Positions 34,088 to 45,075 of a stretch of 64,000 bases of DNA are shown here, piece by piece. The position numbers and the translations under genes were made by a program. Below the pieces are notes generated by a model. It did not search any database, was not told the DNA's origin, and saw only the letters and a list, made by a program, of their open reading frames with translations. This DNA comes from Bradyrhizobium sp. GTDB taxonomy: Bacteria; Pseudomonadota; Alphaproteobacteria; Rhizobiales; Xanthobacteraceae. The stretch spans positions 1 through 64,000 of the forward strand of contig NZ_DAHUXJ010000149.1 of the NCBI RefSeq assembly GCF_027307225.1, in the 5' to 3' direction. How positions within the stretch are numbered: the first letter of the stretch is position 1; the number at the start of each line of letters is the position of its first letter.

Positions 34088-35521
34088 ATGCATGACATCA
34101 AATGGATACGCGAGAATGCCGACGCGTTCGACGCAGCTTTAAAGCGGCGGGGGCTTTCGGCTCTCTCCGCTTCGTTGCTGGCGATCGACGAGAAACGCCG
34201 GGCCGCGATCCTGAGGTCCGAGCAGGCGCAGGCGCGGCGCAACGCGGCGTCCAAGGAAATCGGCGAAGCCAAGAAGGCAAAGGATGAAGCGCGCGCGTCG
34301 AGCCTGATGGCTGAAGTCGCCGAGCTCAAGACGACCATGCCGGAGCTTGAGGCCGCGACCAAGGCTGCGGATGCCGAGCTCGAGACGGCCTTGGCCGCGA
34401 TCCCGAACTTGCCGCTCGGCGAGGTCCCCGACGGCGTCGACGAGCATGGCAATGTTCAGCATCACGTCTTCGGCGCGGCGCGCAATTACGCGTTTGCGCC
34501 AAAGCCCCACGACGATCTCGGCAACGCGCTCGGCTTCATGGACTTCGAGGCCGCGGCAAAACTGTCAGGCGCACGCTTTGTCGTGCTGAAGAAGGGGCTG
34601 GCGCGGCTGGAGCGCGCGATCGGGCAATTCTTGCTCGACCTCCATACCAATGAGCACGGGTACACAGAAGTAAATCCGCCGCTCGCGGTCCGTCAGGACG
34701 TTATGTTTGGTACAGGACAACTTCCGAAATTTAGTGAGGATCAATTTCGTATCGCTAGCGAAATAGAATTGCGAGAGGGTGCACTGCACGACTTTGATAG
34801 GGCAAAAACAGCCGTTTTGGATTATGCAGAAAAATTCGGAATACCTGCAGCAAGAGCTGAGCAGGCGTCGGTAGGCGCTTTCCAATATGAACCGGGCTCT
34901 AGTCGGCGCTGGCTCATTCCCACCGCCGAAGTGCCGCTCACCAACCTCGTCCGCGAATCCATCGTCGACGAGAAGGAACTGCCGATGCGGCTCACGGCCC
35001 TGACGCCGTGCTTCCGCGCCGAAGCGGGCGCTGCAGGGCGCGACACCCGCGGCATGATCCGGCAGCATCAATTCACCAAGGTCGAGCTCGTGTCGATCAC
35101 CACGCCCGAGACCAGCAAGGACGAACACGAACGCATGCTGGCTTGCGCGGAGGAGGTGCTTCGGCGCCTGGATCTGCATTACCGCGTGATGACGTTGTGC
35201 GCAGGCGACATGGGCTTTTCCGCGCAAAAGACCTACGACATCGAAGTGTGGATGCCCGGGCAGGGCGAGGGCGGGGCCTTTCGCGAAATTTCCAGCTGCT
35301 CGGTCTGTGGCGACTTCCAGGCGCGGCGGATGGATGCCCGTTATCGCGGCAGCGACGGCAAGCCGCGCTTCGTGCACACCTTGAACGGGTCCGGCACGGC
35401 GGTCGGCCGCGCCCTGATCGCGATCATGGAGACCTACCAGCAAGCCGATGGCACGATCGCTGTACCCGACGTGCTCCAGCCTTATATGGGCGGTGTAAAG
35501 GTAGTCGCGGCTGATCGATAA
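34088..35521 (+). CDS. serS: Seryl-tRNA synthetase with atypical in-frame insertion
   Basis: [62 protein letters not shown] motifs; long spacer between QLPKF and LIPTAE. Confidence 0.96.
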   Translation: MHDIKWIRENADAFDAALKRRGLSALSASLLAIDEKRRAAILRSEQAQARRNAASKEIGEAKKAKDEARASSLMAEVAELKTTMPELEAATKAADAELETALAAIPNLPLGEVPDGVDEHGNVQHHVFGAARNYAFAPKPHDDLGNALGFMDFEAAAKLSGARFVVLKKGLARLERAIGQFLLDLHTNEHGYTEVNPPLAVRQDVMFGTGQLPKFSEDQFRIASEIELREGALHDFDRAKTAVLDYAEKFGIPAARAEQASVGAFQYEPGSSRRWLIPTAEVPLTNLVRESIVDEKELPMRLTALTPCFRAEAGAAGRDTRGMIRQHQFTKVELVSITTPETSKDEHERMLACAEEVLRRLDLHYRVMTLCAGDMGFSAQKTYDIEVWMPGQGEGGAFREISSCSVCGDFQARRMDARYRGSDGKPRFVHTLNGSGTAVGRALIAIMETYQQADGTIAVPDVLQPYMGGVKVVAADR

Positions 35522-35641
35522 CGCGATTTGTTTGCGGCGAGCCGCGATCTGCGGTTGCGAAGCCACGGCGCGCGGGTATCTTGGTTTCGGATAGCGCCGA
35601 AGAATTGCGCCCAAATCCATTTTCGCAAACCGACAAAGCCG

Positions 35642-36019
35642 ATGGCCCTGCACCGCGACATCTACTGGGTGGGCAAGCAATGGGCGGTCACCGGCCACGG
35701 CATTCAAGCCTGCAATCAGAAGCAGAAGGGGCAATTCGACATCGCAGGCTCGCACCTATGGGACGATGGCGTTCAGGACGCCGTGCGCAGCCTGAACTGG
35801 GTCAACAAGGAAGATTTCGACAAAGCGGTCGCAGCCGCCCGCAAGCACTATCCCGAGCCGCTGCGAAACGAGCCGTCGCCCGCGCCGCCGGTTTCGCCGC
35901 CCACCCACATGGCCCCCGCGCCTGAAGCTGAGCCGTCGAGGCTTGCTCCCAAATTCGATATGCGGTTGGGCAGCGTGCCGGCCAAACTGCGACCGGTGTG
36001 GCGTGTCCGCCCCCGCTAG
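35642..36019 (+). CDS. Conserved hypothetical protein
   Basis: MALHRDIYWVGKQWAVTGHGIQACNQKQKGQFDIAGSHLWDD; ATG at 35642. Confidence 0.75.
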   Translation: MALHRDIYWVGKQWAVTGHGIQACNQKQKGQFDIAGSHLWDDGVQDAVRSLNWVNKEDFDKAVAAARKHYPEPLRNEPSPAPPVSPPTHMAPAPEAEPSRLAPKFDMRLGSVPAKLRPVWRVRPR

Positions 36020-36171
36020 CGGGCGGACGTGGTCGCGGCTGAAATTGATGGCCCATGACGCGCAGTTGAAGAAATTTTGTAACGAGAACAACGGGTTTGC
36101 CTCTTGGTTGATAGCCGGATAAGACGGCGCCAGCCGCGCCACGGAATCGACCGGAAAGGGCCGCTCGAGCG

Positions 36172-36939
36172 ATGCGAATTTTATGCACCAACGATGATGG
36201 TATTCACGCGCCCGGCCTAAAGGTGGTCGAAGAGATCGCGCGGAAACTGTCCGACGACGTCTGGGTCGTTGCGCCTGAACTCGACCAGTCCGGCGTCTCG
36301 CATTCGCTGTCGCTCAATGATCCCCTTCGTCTGCGCGAGATCGGTCCCCGCCATTTTGCCGTGCGGGGGACGCCGACCGACTGCGTCATCATGGGCGCGC
36401 GTCACATCCTGGGCCAAAAATTGCCGGACCTCGTGCTGTCGGGCGTCAACAAGGGACGCAACGTCGCTGAGGACGTCGTCTATTCTGGCACCATTGCCGG
36501 TGCGCTCGAGGGCACGATCCTGGGCCTGCCGTCATTTGCGCTGTCGCAGGAATTTACGCTGGAGACGCGCGAGAAGCCGTTGTGGGATACGGCCCTGCAG
36601 TTCGGCCCGTCGATCCTGCGCAAGGTGATCGATGCCGGCGTGCCGAAGGACACCGTGATCAACGTCAATTTTCCGGCCTGCGCGCCCGACGAAGTGGCCG
36701 GTGTTCGCGTCACCCGGCAGGGCAAGCGCAATCTGGGTTTCCTGAAAGTCGATCAGCGGCGCGACGGCCGCGGCAACCCCTATTTCTGGATCGGCTTCGA
36801 GCGGTTGTCCAAGGTCGACGTGCCGGCGGAGGGGACTGACCTGTGGGCGCTGGGTGCGCGCTACGTGTCGGTGACGCCGCTGCGGCTTGACCGTACCGAC
36901 GAGGCATTTTCCGCAAACCTCGCATCGACCCTGAAGTAA
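36172..36939 (+). CDS. surE: 5'-nucleotidase SurE
   Basis: MRILCTNDDGIHAPGLKVVEEIA, DLVLSGVNKGRNVAEDVVYSGTIAGALEG. Confidence 0.97.
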   Translation: MRILCTNDDGIHAPGLKVVEEIARKLSDDVWVVAPELDQSGVSHSLSLNDPLRLREIGPRHFAVRGTPTDCVIMGARHILGQKLPDLVLSGVNKGRNVAEDVVYSGTIAGALEGTILGLPSFALSQEFTLETREKPLWDTALQFGPSILRKVIDAGVPKDTVINVNFPACAPDEVAGVRVTRQGKRNLGFLKVDQRRDGRGNPYFWIGFERLSKVDVPAEGTDLWALGARYVSVTPLRLDRTDEAFSANLASTLK

Positions 36940-36958
36940 GGCCGAGGCTGCCTGCCGA

Positions 36959-37336
36959 TCAAGCCGCCGTGCGGTTAAGCGCCTGCTCGATCACCCGTCT
37001 CAGCGTCTCGATCTGGAAGGGTTTCTGCAGCGCCGGCCGGTCGCGATATTCTGCCGGAAGTCCCGACGATCCATAGCCAGTTGCGAAGATGAAGGGGCGA
37101 TTGCGGGCCGCAAGGAGCTCCGCGACCGGCGAAATCACCTTGCCGTTGACGTTCACATCGAGGATGGCGAGGTCGAAGTTGGTCGATTGGGCGAGCTCGA
37201 TCGCCTCGCCGATGTCGCCGGCTTCCGCGACAACGGTGTAGCCAAGCTCTTCCAGCATGTCCGCTACCATCATTCTGATCATGACCTCGTCTTCAACGAG
37301 GAATACCGATCTGCCTGATGTCCGCGCCGCGCCCAT
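36959..37336 (-). CDS. Response regulator receiver protein
   Basis: [31 protein letters not shown]...[11 protein letters not shown]...[13 protein letters not shown]. Confidence 0.88.
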   Translation of the reverse strand: MGAARTSGRSVFLVEDEVMIRMMVADMLEELGYTVVAEAGDIGEAIELAQSTNFDLAILDVNVNGKVISPVAELLAARNRPFIFATGYGSSGLPAEYRDRPALQKPFQIETLRRVIEQALNRTAA

Positions 37337-37521
37337 CCGTGGAACCCCTGACTACGTTCGTGCGAGGATCGCAAATATCCACTCCTGGCGCAATCTTGAC
37401 CTGTGTGACGAAAAGTTCGGATGCACTGCGGGAACACGGCTCAGAAGTGCTATGTTTCCTGGAATCGGAATGGCTGTGCCATCACATGTATGGCCGCCGA
37501 CAGGCAAGCTTGCAGACAAAG

Positions 37522-38172
37522 ATGCCAGATCCGCAAAACCCGCCCCAGAAGATGATGTTTCAGCTGAATCTGCGGCGGCGCGGCATCAGCGATCAGGCGG
37601 TGCTTCGCACCATGGAGGCGGTGCCGCGGGACCTGTTCGTCGATCCCGCCGATCGCGCCGACGCCTTTCGCGACATGGCGCTTGGCATTGCCTGTGGGCA
37701 GACGATCAGCCAGCCCTTTGTCGTAGCCTACATGACCGAACAGCTCCAGCTGCAGAAATCGCACCGGGTGCTCGAGATCGGTACCGGTTCCGGCTATCAG
37801 GCGGCCGTGCTGTCGAAGCTGTGCAGCCACGTCCTGACGATCGAGCGCTATAGGACCTTGGCCGACCGCGCCCGGGCGCGGTTAAACGAGCTCGGCTACG
37901 ACAACGTCGAGGTGATGGCGGGCGACGGCTTTGACGTTCCTGAAAACGTCGGCAGTTTTGACCGCATCATCGTGACCGCGGCGATGGAGGAAATTCCAGA
38001 GGCGCTTTCGCAACGGCTCGAACCCGGCGGCATCTTGATTGCACCGGTCGGGCCGCTTCACGGCGTGCAGACCCTCGTCCGTCTGGTCAGGACCGAAGGA
38101 GGCTTCGATCGGAAGCAGCTTGTCGACGTGCGCTTCGTACCGGCGTTACCCGGTATCGCGCGCGAGCTGTAA
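37522..38172 (+). CDS. pcm: Protein-L-isoaspartate O-methyltransferase
   Basis: [43 protein letters not shown]; start 37522 preferred to ORF start. Confidence 0.94.
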   Translation: MPDPQNPPQKMMFQLNLRRRGISDQAVLRTMEAVPRDLFVDPADRADAFRDMALGIACGQTISQPFVVAYMTEQLQLQKSHRVLEIGTGSGYQAAVLSKLCSHVLTIERYRTLADRARARLNELGYDNVEVMAGDGFDVPENVGSFDRIIVTAAMEEIPEALSQRLEPGGILIAPVGPLHGVQTLVRLVRTEGGFDRKQLVDVRFVPALPGIAREL

Positions 38173-38281
38173 AACCCCGGATCGGCTGTCCCGCCAACGT
38201 CTTAATTCTTGGGCTTAAGCGGTTATTTACTCGGCGCGTGTTAACTCAAATCAGTATTTTGTTGCGTACGAGTGAGTAACC

Positions 38282-39592
38282 ATGTCCCGTGCCGTCGAGT
38301 TGCTTTGCTCGCGTCGCGTGCCGCAGATCGCGGTGCTGGCGCTGATGTCGATCGGATTTGCTGGTTGCAGCTCCGACATGCAGGGCCGCCTTTCGGAAAA
38401 CCCCTTTGCGTCCAATGAATCGACCGCATCGGTGCCTCCGGCCCCGGTCCAGCGTCGTGACCTGCCGCAATATTCAAGGCCCCAGTCGCAGGTTCAGTCG
38501 CGGGCACTTCCGCCGCCGATTGCCGCGCCGCAGTCCTATTCCACGGCAAACGCAGGCGTTTCCGGCGGTGGCCGTGGCATGGCGTCCTACGCGCCTCCAC
38601 TCCATCCGATCGAGGCCACCGGCAGCGTTCCGCACTCGGTTGCGGCGGTGCATCCGGCCCATGTCACGACCATCATCGTCGGCACCAGTGACACGCTGGA
38701 AATTCTGGCCCGCCGCTACAATGTGACGCCGGCCGCGATCCTTCAGGCCAACGGCTACAAGGGACCGCGCGTGCTGTCTCCGGGGCAGCAACTGATCATC
38801 CCGCGCCCAGGCACCGTTGCGGTTGCCCCCGCCGTGTCCGTGCCCGCCTACAGGCCGGTTACGGTCGCCGCCGCTTCGCCCGTCCATGTCGTCAATCGCG
38901 GCGAGACGTTGATGGCCATTGCGCGCCACAACCACATCTCGGCAGCCGAACTCGCCAGGGCCAACGGTCTCGAGGCGGGTGCAAAGCTCCGGATAGGCAT
39001 GAAGCTCAACGTGCCGACCAGGACATCCGCCGCCACGGCGCCGGTGGCGCGTCCGATGGACGCCCAGGCAGCGCCATTGTCCATGCCCATGACCAGGATC
39101 GCCGCTGTCGCGCCCGATCCACAACAAAAAGCAAGGTTGGCGCAAACGACTGACGTTGCGGAGGCAGCGGCAGTTGCAACGCCGGCGAAAGCCGCCGAGG
39201 CAACTGGCGCGCTGCCGACGTTCCGCTGGCCGGTCCGGGGCAAGGTGATCACGAGCTATGGCGCCAAGACCAACGGCAAAGCCAATGACGGTATCAACGT
39301 GGCCGTGCCTGAAGGCACGCCGGTGAAGGCCGCCGAGGACGGGGTGGTCGCATATGCCGGAAACGAGTTGAAGGGTTACGGCAATCTGGTGCTGATCCGC
39401 CATGCCAACGGCTATGTGACGGCTTATGCCCATGCCAGCGAGCTTCTGGTGAAGCGCGGCGATAGCATCAAGCGCGGTCAGGTCATCGCCAAGTCGGGGC
39501 AGTCGGGCGAGGTTGCATCGCCGCAGCTCCACTTCGAAATTCGCAAGGGTTCAACCCCGGTCGATCCGCTGCAATTCCTCAACGGAGCTTGA
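38282..39592 (+). CDS. LysM + M23 peptidase lipoprotein (NlpD/EnvC-like)
   Basis: Lipobox-like IGFAGC; LysM repeats; FRWPVRGKVITSYGAKTNGKANDGINVAVPEGTPVKAAEDGVVAYAGNELKGYGNLVLIRH. Confidence 0.92.
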   Translation: MSRAVELLCSRRVPQIAVLALMSIGFAGCSSDMQGRLSENPFASNESTASVPPAPVQRRDLPQYSRPQSQVQSRALPPPIAAPQSYSTANAGVSGGGRGMASYAPPLHPIEATGSVPHSVAAVHPAHVTTIIVGTSDTLEILARRYNVTPAAILQANGYKGPRVLSPGQQLIIPRPGTVAVAPAVSVPAYRPVTVAAASPVHVVNRGETLMAIARHNHISAAELARANGLEAGAKLRIGMKLNVPTRTSAATAPVARPMDAQAAPLSMPMTRIAAVAPDPQQKARLAQTTDVAEAAAVATPAKAAEATGALPTFRWPVRGKVITSYGAKTNGKANDGINVAVPEGTPVKAAEDGVVAYAGNELKGYGNLVLIRHANGYVTAYAHASELLVKRGDSIKRGQVIAKSGQSGEVASPQLHFEIRKGSTPVDPLQFLNGA

Positions 39593-40550
39593 TCCGCACG
39601 CCTAGCCGGCCTGCCAGTTCCTGGGTGAACTGCCAGGCCACGCGGCCTGAGCGCGAGCCACGGGTGGTTGACCATTCCAGGGCCTCACGCTCAAGCTCTT
39701 CTTCCGGCAGCTTGATGCCGAAATGGCTGCAATAGCCCTCCACCATCGCCAGGTACTCGTCCTGGCTGCAGCGGTGAAAGCCGAGCCACAAACCGAAACG
39801 ATCCGAAAGCGAAACTTTTTCTTCGACGGCTTCGCCGGGATTGATCGCCGTTGAACGCTCGTTCTCGATCATCTCGCGAGCGAGCAGGTGCCTGCGATTA
39901 GAGGTCGCATACAGGATCACATTGTCGGGACGCCCCTCGATGCCGCCCTCCAACACCGCCTTGAGCGATTTGTAGGACGCATCGTTGCCGTCGAAGGAGA
40001 GGTCATCGCAGAACACGATGACATTGAACGGCGCCTTGCGCAGGACCTCCATCAGGGACGGCAGGCTCTCGATATCCTCACGGTGAATCTCGATCAGCTT
40101 GAGCCGGTCGGCCGGCTTGCGGTCACGATTGATGCTGGCGTGGGCGGCCTTGACCAGAGAGGATTTCCCCATGCCGCGCGCGCCCCACAACAGCGCGTTG
40201 TTGGCGGGAAAGCCGTTCGCGAAGCGTTCGGTATTCTCGATCAGGATGTCGCGCATCCGCTCGATGCCCTTGAGCAGGCCGATATCGACGCGGCTGACAT
40301 GCGGAACGGGCGCGAGCCGTCCTTCGGGGTGCCAGATGAAAGCGTCCGCCCGGTGCAGGGCGTCGCCGCCTTCCGCGCAAGGCGCGGCCGCGGCCAGGTG
40401 GGTCGCGATGGCCTCCAGCGCACCCGCAATCCGTTCCGCCGCATCCTGTCCGGGGGTCGGCGCGGCACGGTTCGCGGGCCGTTGCTGTGAGCCGGACCGC
40501 TGCGCCTTTCGAGCGGCAGGCGTGACTTTTTTTGCGGGCTTTTTCGACAT
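39579..40550 (-). CDS. ATP-binding protein (DUF815 family)
   Basis: NALLWGARGMGKSSLVKAAHA Walker A, NVIVFCDDLSF Walker B; converges with and overlaps the M23 gene by 14 nt. Confidence 0.9.
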   Translation of the reverse strand: MSKKPAKKVTPAARKAQRSGSQQRPANRAAPTPGQDAAERIAGALEAIATHLAAAAPCAEGGDALHRADAFIWHPEGRLAPVPHVSRVDIGLLKGIERMRDILIENTERFANGFPANNALLWGARGMGKSSLVKAAHASINRDRKPADRLKLIEIHREDIESLPSLMEVLRKAPFNVIVFCDDLSFDGNDASYKSLKAVLEGGIEGRPDNVILYATSNRRHLLAREMIENERSTAINPGEAVEEKVSLSDRFGLWLGFHRCSQDEYLAMVEGYCSHFGIKLPEEELEREALEWSTTRGSRSGRVAWQFTQELAGRLGVRIKLR

Positions 40551-40747
40551 CTTTGGCCTTTCCGACGGCGAACCCTTAACGGGCCTTGCGGAGCCTCGCA
40601 AGCGGCCCAAATGAGGGGTCTATGAGGGGGTTAGCGGCGTTGCAATTGGGCGGTTGGCCGCTATAGTCCGCGCCAAATTTGCCTGCCGGACCGGGCTGGC
40701 GCCAGATATGCGCGCCTTCCGGTCACCGCTCCACGAGGATTGAACGA

Positions 40748-41113
40748 ATGCTGATTACCCCTGCGTACGCCCAGGCCGCAGCCGGCGGCGATACCAACAG
40801 TATGTTGATGTCGCTGCTGCCGTTCGCCCTGATCTTCGTGATCATGTATTTTCTCATCCTGCGGCCGCAGCAGAAGAAGGTAAAGGACCACGCGGAACTC
40901 GTGAAAAACATCCGCCGGGGCGACACCGTGGTGACCACGGGCGGGCTGGTCGGCAAGGTGACCAAGGTCGTCGACGACGATCAGATCGAGTTCGAGATTT
41001 CCGATGGCGTTCGCGTCCGCCAGATGCGGCAAATGATCTCCGGCGTTCGCGCCAAGGGAGAGCCGGCCAAGGAGAAGGGCGACTTCGGCAAGGACGAGAC
41101 CGCCGCGGGCTGA
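40748..41113 (+). CDS. yajC: Preprotein translocase subunit YajC
   Basis: LPFALIFVIMYFLILRPQQKKVKDHAELVKNIRRGDTVVTTGGLVGKV. Confidence 0.96.
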   Translation: MLITPAYAQAAAGGDTNSMLMSLLPFALIFVIMYFLILRPQQKKVKDHAELVKNIRRGDTVVTTGGLVGKVTKVVDDDQIEFEISDGVRVRQMRQMISGVRAKGEPAKEKGDFGKDETAAG

Positions 41114-41153
41114 AATCAGGCACCGTTTTCTCTGGATCTGACGAGTCAATTCG

Positions 41154-42749
41154 ATGCTGTATTTCACACGGTGGAAAGCGCTGGCGATCATCCTGACCGC
41201 GCTGGTGGTGTGCCTGTGCGCCGTGCCGAATTTCTTTTCGGAAGCACGCGTGAAGACCTGGCCGCTCTGGGCGCAGCGCCATCTGGTGCTTGGCCTCGAC
41301 CTGCAAGGCGGCTCCTATCTGCTGCTTGAAGTCGATTCCAACTACGTCAAGAAAGAGAAGCTCGACGCGGTGCGCGACGACGCTCGCCGCGTGTTGCGTG
41401 AGGCGAAGATCGGCTACACCGGCCTCAACGCGCGCAACGATGCCGTCGAGGTGCACATCTCCCGCGACAACGAGTTGCAACCCGCGCTGGCGAAACTGCG
41501 CGAATTGTCCCAGCCGCTTGGCGGACTGCTCGGTTCCAACGGCCAGCGCAGCCTGGAAGTGACCGACGCTGGCAACGGAACGATTCGTCTGACGGTGCCC
41601 CCGGCGGCCATCACCGCTCGCATCCGCCAGACCATCGAACAGTCAATCCAGATCGTCGAGCGCCGCGTCAACCAGCTCGGCACTGTCGAGCCCGTGATCC
41701 AGCGTCAGGGCACCGATCGCATTCTGGTGCAGGTCCCGGGCCTGCAGGATCCGACGCGGTTGAAGCAGCTGCTTGGCAGGACGGCCAAGATGGAATTTCG
41801 CATGGTCGACGAGGCCGTGTCGCCGGACGCGGCAGCGCAGGGAAGAATACCGCCCGAGGATGAACTCCTGTCTGAAGTTTCCGGGCAAAAGATCGTCATC
41901 AAGAAGCAAGTGCTGGTATCGGGCGGAGATTTAAGCGACGCGCAGACCGGGTTCGATCAACGCTCTGGCGAACCGGTCGTGAATTTCAAGTTCAATTCAG
42001 CCGGCGCGCGCAAATTCGCGCAAGCCACAACCGAGAACGTCGGTCAGCGCTTTGCGATCGTGCTGGATAACCAGGTGATTTCGGCTCCCGTGATCCGCGA
42101 GCCCATCATCGGCGGCCAAGGTCAGATCTCCGGCAGCTTCACGGTCCAGTCCGCCAACGACCTCGCGATCCTGCTGCGCGCTGGCGCGTTGCCCGCCCCT
42201 CTGACCGTCATCGAGGAACGCACCGTCGGTCCGGGCCTCGGCCAGGACTCGATCGAAAAAGGCGAACTCGCGGCCTATGTCGGCTCGATCATGGTGGTCG
42301 TCTTCATGCTCGTGACCTACCGCCTGTTTGGCCTGTTTGCCAACATTGCCGTGGCTATCAACGTCGCGATGATCTTCGGCGTGCTGTCGCTTCTGAACGC
42401 CACGCTGACGCTGCCCGGCATTGCCGGCATCGTGCTGACGGTGGGCATCGCCGTCGACTCCAACGTGCTGATCTACGAGCGTATTCGCGAGGAAATCCGC
42501 GGAGGACGCAATGCGATCTCGGCGATTGACGCCGGTTTCAAGCGGGCGCTCGCAACCATCCTTGACTCGAACATCACAACATTCATCGCTGCCGCGGTCC
42601 TGTTCTACATCGGCACCGGACCGGTTCGCGGCTTCGCAGTGACACTTGGCGTCGGCATCCTCACCACGGTTTTCACCGCGTTCACGTTGACCCGGCTTAT
42701 CGTCGCCACCTGGGTGCGTTGGAAGCGGCCGCAAAGCGTGCCGATCTGA
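41154..42749 (+). CDS. secD: Protein translocase subunit SecD
   Basis: HLVLGLDLQGGSYLLLEV, GIVLTVGIAVDSNVLIYERIREE. Confidence 0.97.
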   Translation: MLYFTRWKALAIILTALVVCLCAVPNFFSEARVKTWPLWAQRHLVLGLDLQGGSYLLLEVDSNYVKKEKLDAVRDDARRVLREAKIGYTGLNARNDAVEVHISRDNELQPALAKLRELSQPLGGLLGSNGQRSLEVTDAGNGTIRLTVPPAAITARIRQTIEQSIQIVERRVNQLGTVEPVIQRQGTDRILVQVPGLQDPTRLKQLLGRTAKMEFRMVDEAVSPDAAAQGRIPPEDELLSEVSGQKIVIKKQVLVSGGDLSDAQTGFDQRSGEPVVNFKFNSAGARKFAQATTENVGQRFAIVLDNQVISAPVIREPIIGGQGQISGSFTVQSANDLAILLRAGALPAPLTVIEERTVGPGLGQDSIEKGELAAYVGSIMVVVFMLVTYRLFGLFANIAVAINVAMIFGVLSLLNATLTLPGIAGIVLTVGIAVDSNVLIYERIREEIRGGRNAISAIDAGFKRALATILDSNITTFIAAAVLFYIGTGPVRGFAVTLGVGILTTVFTAFTLTRLIVATWVRWKRPQSVPI

Positions 42750-42762
42750 AGGGAATGCGGCC

Positions 42763-43767
42763 GTGACTCATACCGTTTTGATTGGGCTGGGCATTCTGAT
42801 CGTCGTCCTGACGATTGTCAGCATTTTCGGCATTCTGCCGCCGTTGCGGATCGTGCCGGACAATACCCATTTCGATTTCACGCGCTTTCGCCGCATCAGC
42901 TTTCCGATCTCGGCGCTGCTCTCGATCGTCGCGATCACGCTGTTCTTTACCCATGGCCTGAACTTCGGCATCGACTTCAAGGGCGGCACGCTCATGGAAG
43001 TGAAAGCCAAGTCGGGTGCGGCCGACATCGGCGCGATGCGCTCCACGCTGAGCGGATTGGGCCTCGGCGACATCCAGATGCAACAGTTCGGCGGTCCCGA
43101 CGAGGTCCTGATCAGGGTTGCCGAGCAACCCGGCGGCGATCAGGCGCAACAGGTTGCCGTCCAGAAGGTTCGCGGTGCGCTCGGCGATTCCGTTGAATAC
43201 CGGCGCGTCGAAGTCGTCGGCCCGCGCGTCTCCGGCGAACTGCTGGCCTACGGGATGATCGGGCTGATGCTCGCGATCGTAGGCATCCTGATCTATCTCT
43301 GGTTCCGGTTCGAATGGCAGTTCGCCCTGGGCGCCATGATCGCCAACGTGCATGATATCGTGCTGACGATCGGCTTCATGTCGATCTCGCAGGTCGACTT
43401 CGACCTCACCAGTATCGCTGCCTTGCTGACCATTCTGGGTTACTCGCTGAACGATACGGTCGTCATTTACGACCGAATCCGCGAAATGCTGCGGCGTTAC
43501 AAGAAGATGCCGATGCCGGAACTGCTCAACGAATCCATCAACTCGACGCTGTCACGGTCCATCATTACCCACGTCACGGTGACGCTGGCCCTGCTGGCGC
43601 TGTTGTTGTTCGGCGGCAACGCGATCCACAGTTTCACGGCCGTGATGATGTTCGGCGTCGTGCTGGTCGGCACTTATACGTCGATCTTCATCGCCGCTCC
43701 GATCCTGATCTATCTTGGCGTGGGTACCCACCGCGCCGATACGCCGGATACGCCCGCGAAGAAGTAA
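42763..43767 (+). CDS. secF: Protein translocase subunit SecF
   Basis: GLNFGIDFKGGTLMEVK, ILGYSLNDTVVIYDRIRE. Confidence 0.97.
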   Translation: MTHTVLIGLGILIVVLTIVSIFGILPPLRIVPDNTHFDFTRFRRISFPISALLSIVAITLFFTHGLNFGIDFKGGTLMEVKAKSGAADIGAMRSTLSGLGLGDIQMQQFGGPDEVLIRVAEQPGGDQAQQVAVQKVRGALGDSVEYRRVEVVGPRVSGELLAYGMIGLMLAIVGILIYLWFRFEWQFALGAMIANVHDIVLTIGFMSISQVDFDLTSIAALLTILGYSLNDTVVIYDRIREMLRRYKKMPMPELLNESINSTLSRSIITHVTVTLALLALLLFGGNAIHSFTAVMMFGVVLVGTYTSIFIAAPILIYLGVGTHRADTPDTPAKK

Positions 43768-43813
43768 CGCGGGCGTGATCCCGGAGATCGGGATCCTGTT
43801 TTCGGAAAAGATC

Positions 43814-44209
43814 ATGTCCAAGCTAGCAAGCGAAGGCGCCGACGCGCCACATCTTCCGAGGTCAGCAGCAATCGACGCTTACGGAAAGGGCGGCTTCGCC
43901 TTCGCCGATATGTCGCATCGCGGTTCGCTGCTGTGCTTGCCGGACGCCATCTGGGCTTGGCCGGTGACGAAGGTCGCTGAAATCGACGAGTATTCGTTAT
44001 CGCGCGTGTTTGCTGCCGCAAATCAGATCGATACACTGATCGTTGGCACCGGCACGGAGGTCTGGGTTGCCCCCCGGCATTTGCGGGAGGCATTTCGCAC
44101 TGTCCGTGTCAGCCTCGATATCATGCAGACGGGGCCGGCGATCCGCACCTACAACATCATGATGGGCGAACGGCGGCGAGTAGCCGCAGCGCTGATCGCC
44201 GTGCCATGA
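43814..44209 (+). CDS. Mth938-like domain protein
   Basis: IDAYGKGGFAFADMSHRGSLLCLPDAIWAWPV...DTLIVGTGTEVW; downstream of secF. Confidence 0.85.
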   Translation: MSKLASEGADAPHLPRSAAIDAYGKGGFAFADMSHRGSLLCLPDAIWAWPVTKVAEIDEYSLSRVFAAANQIDTLIVGTGTEVWVAPRHLREAFRTVRVSLDIMQTGPAIRTYNIMMGERRRVAAALIAVP

Positions 44210-45075
44210 GCACATCCGTCGATGACGGCAGCGACGCGGCCGGCCAATGCGCCGAGCTTGTCCGTGCACACGATTTCACCCGTTATGCATCCACGCTGTT
44301 CGTGCCGGCGCCGGCGCGGCGCGCCTTGCTTGCGCTCTATGCCTTCGATGTCGAGATTTGCCGGGTCCATACCCAGGTGAGCCAACCCCTGCCAGGCGAG
44401 ATAAGATTGCAGTGGTGGCGCGATATGCTTGCAGGGCAGGGTCATGGCGGCGTCGAGGGCAATCCGGTTGCCGCCGAACTTCTGTCGGCGATGCGCAGCC
44501 ATCGTCTGCCGGTTGAACGTCTCTCGCGTCTGATCGACGAGCACCTGTTCGACCTCTACAACGATCCGATGCCGACCATGGCCGCGCTCGAGGGGTATCT
44601 CAACGACACCTCTTCGGCCATCTTTTCGCTGGCTGCGGCGATGATGGGACCGCCATCCAGTGAGGTCGAGCACTTGGCACGCCATGCGGGATTGGCGCAG
44701 GGAATGGTTCGGGTGATGGCTTCACTGCCGCTTGATGCCTCGCAAGGCCGGCTCTTTGTGCCGCAGCAGGTGTTTACGAAACATGGCTGCGATCCTGATG
44801 AGCTGTTCGCGGGCAAGCAGGCGCCGAGGCTGCGCGAAGCGTTGAATGACCTGCTGGGTGAAGCACGCGCGCATCTCGATACAGCCTACGCGCTGCTTGC
44901 GTCAGTGATGCCGGATGTTCGGCCGGCGTTTCTGCCGTTGGCGCAAGCCAAACGCGATCTCGCCAGGTTGATGCGGGCCGACAACGATCCCTTTGTGGCG
45001 CGGCCACCATCGCGGCTTGCGGTGCTGTGGACGCTGTGGCGTGCGTCGCGGTCATCGGCCCTTGCGGGACGATGA
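44206..45075 (+). CDS. Squalene/phytoene synthase family protein
   Basis: CAELVRAHDFTRYASTLFVPAPARRALLALYAFDVEICRV...RLQWWRDML. Confidence 0.88.
   Translation: MSTSVDDGSDAAGQCAELVRAHDFTRYASTLFVPAPARRALLALYAFDVEICRVHTQVSQPLPGEIRLQWWRDMLAGQGHGGVEGNPVAAELLSAMRSHRLPVERLSRLIDEHLFDLYNDPMPTMAALEGYLNDTSSAIFSLAAAMMGPPSSEVEHLARHAGLAQGMVRVMASLPLDASQGRLFVPQQVFTKHGCDPDELFAGKQAPRLREALNDLLGEARAHLDTAYALLASVMPDVRPAFLPLAQAKRDLARLMRADNDPFVARPPSRLAVLWTLWRASRSSALAGR

Noticed and set aside
34565-35755. 396-aa minus-strand ORF over serS
   Set aside because: Antisense to serS, including its low-GC insertion; no independent evidence of a gene.
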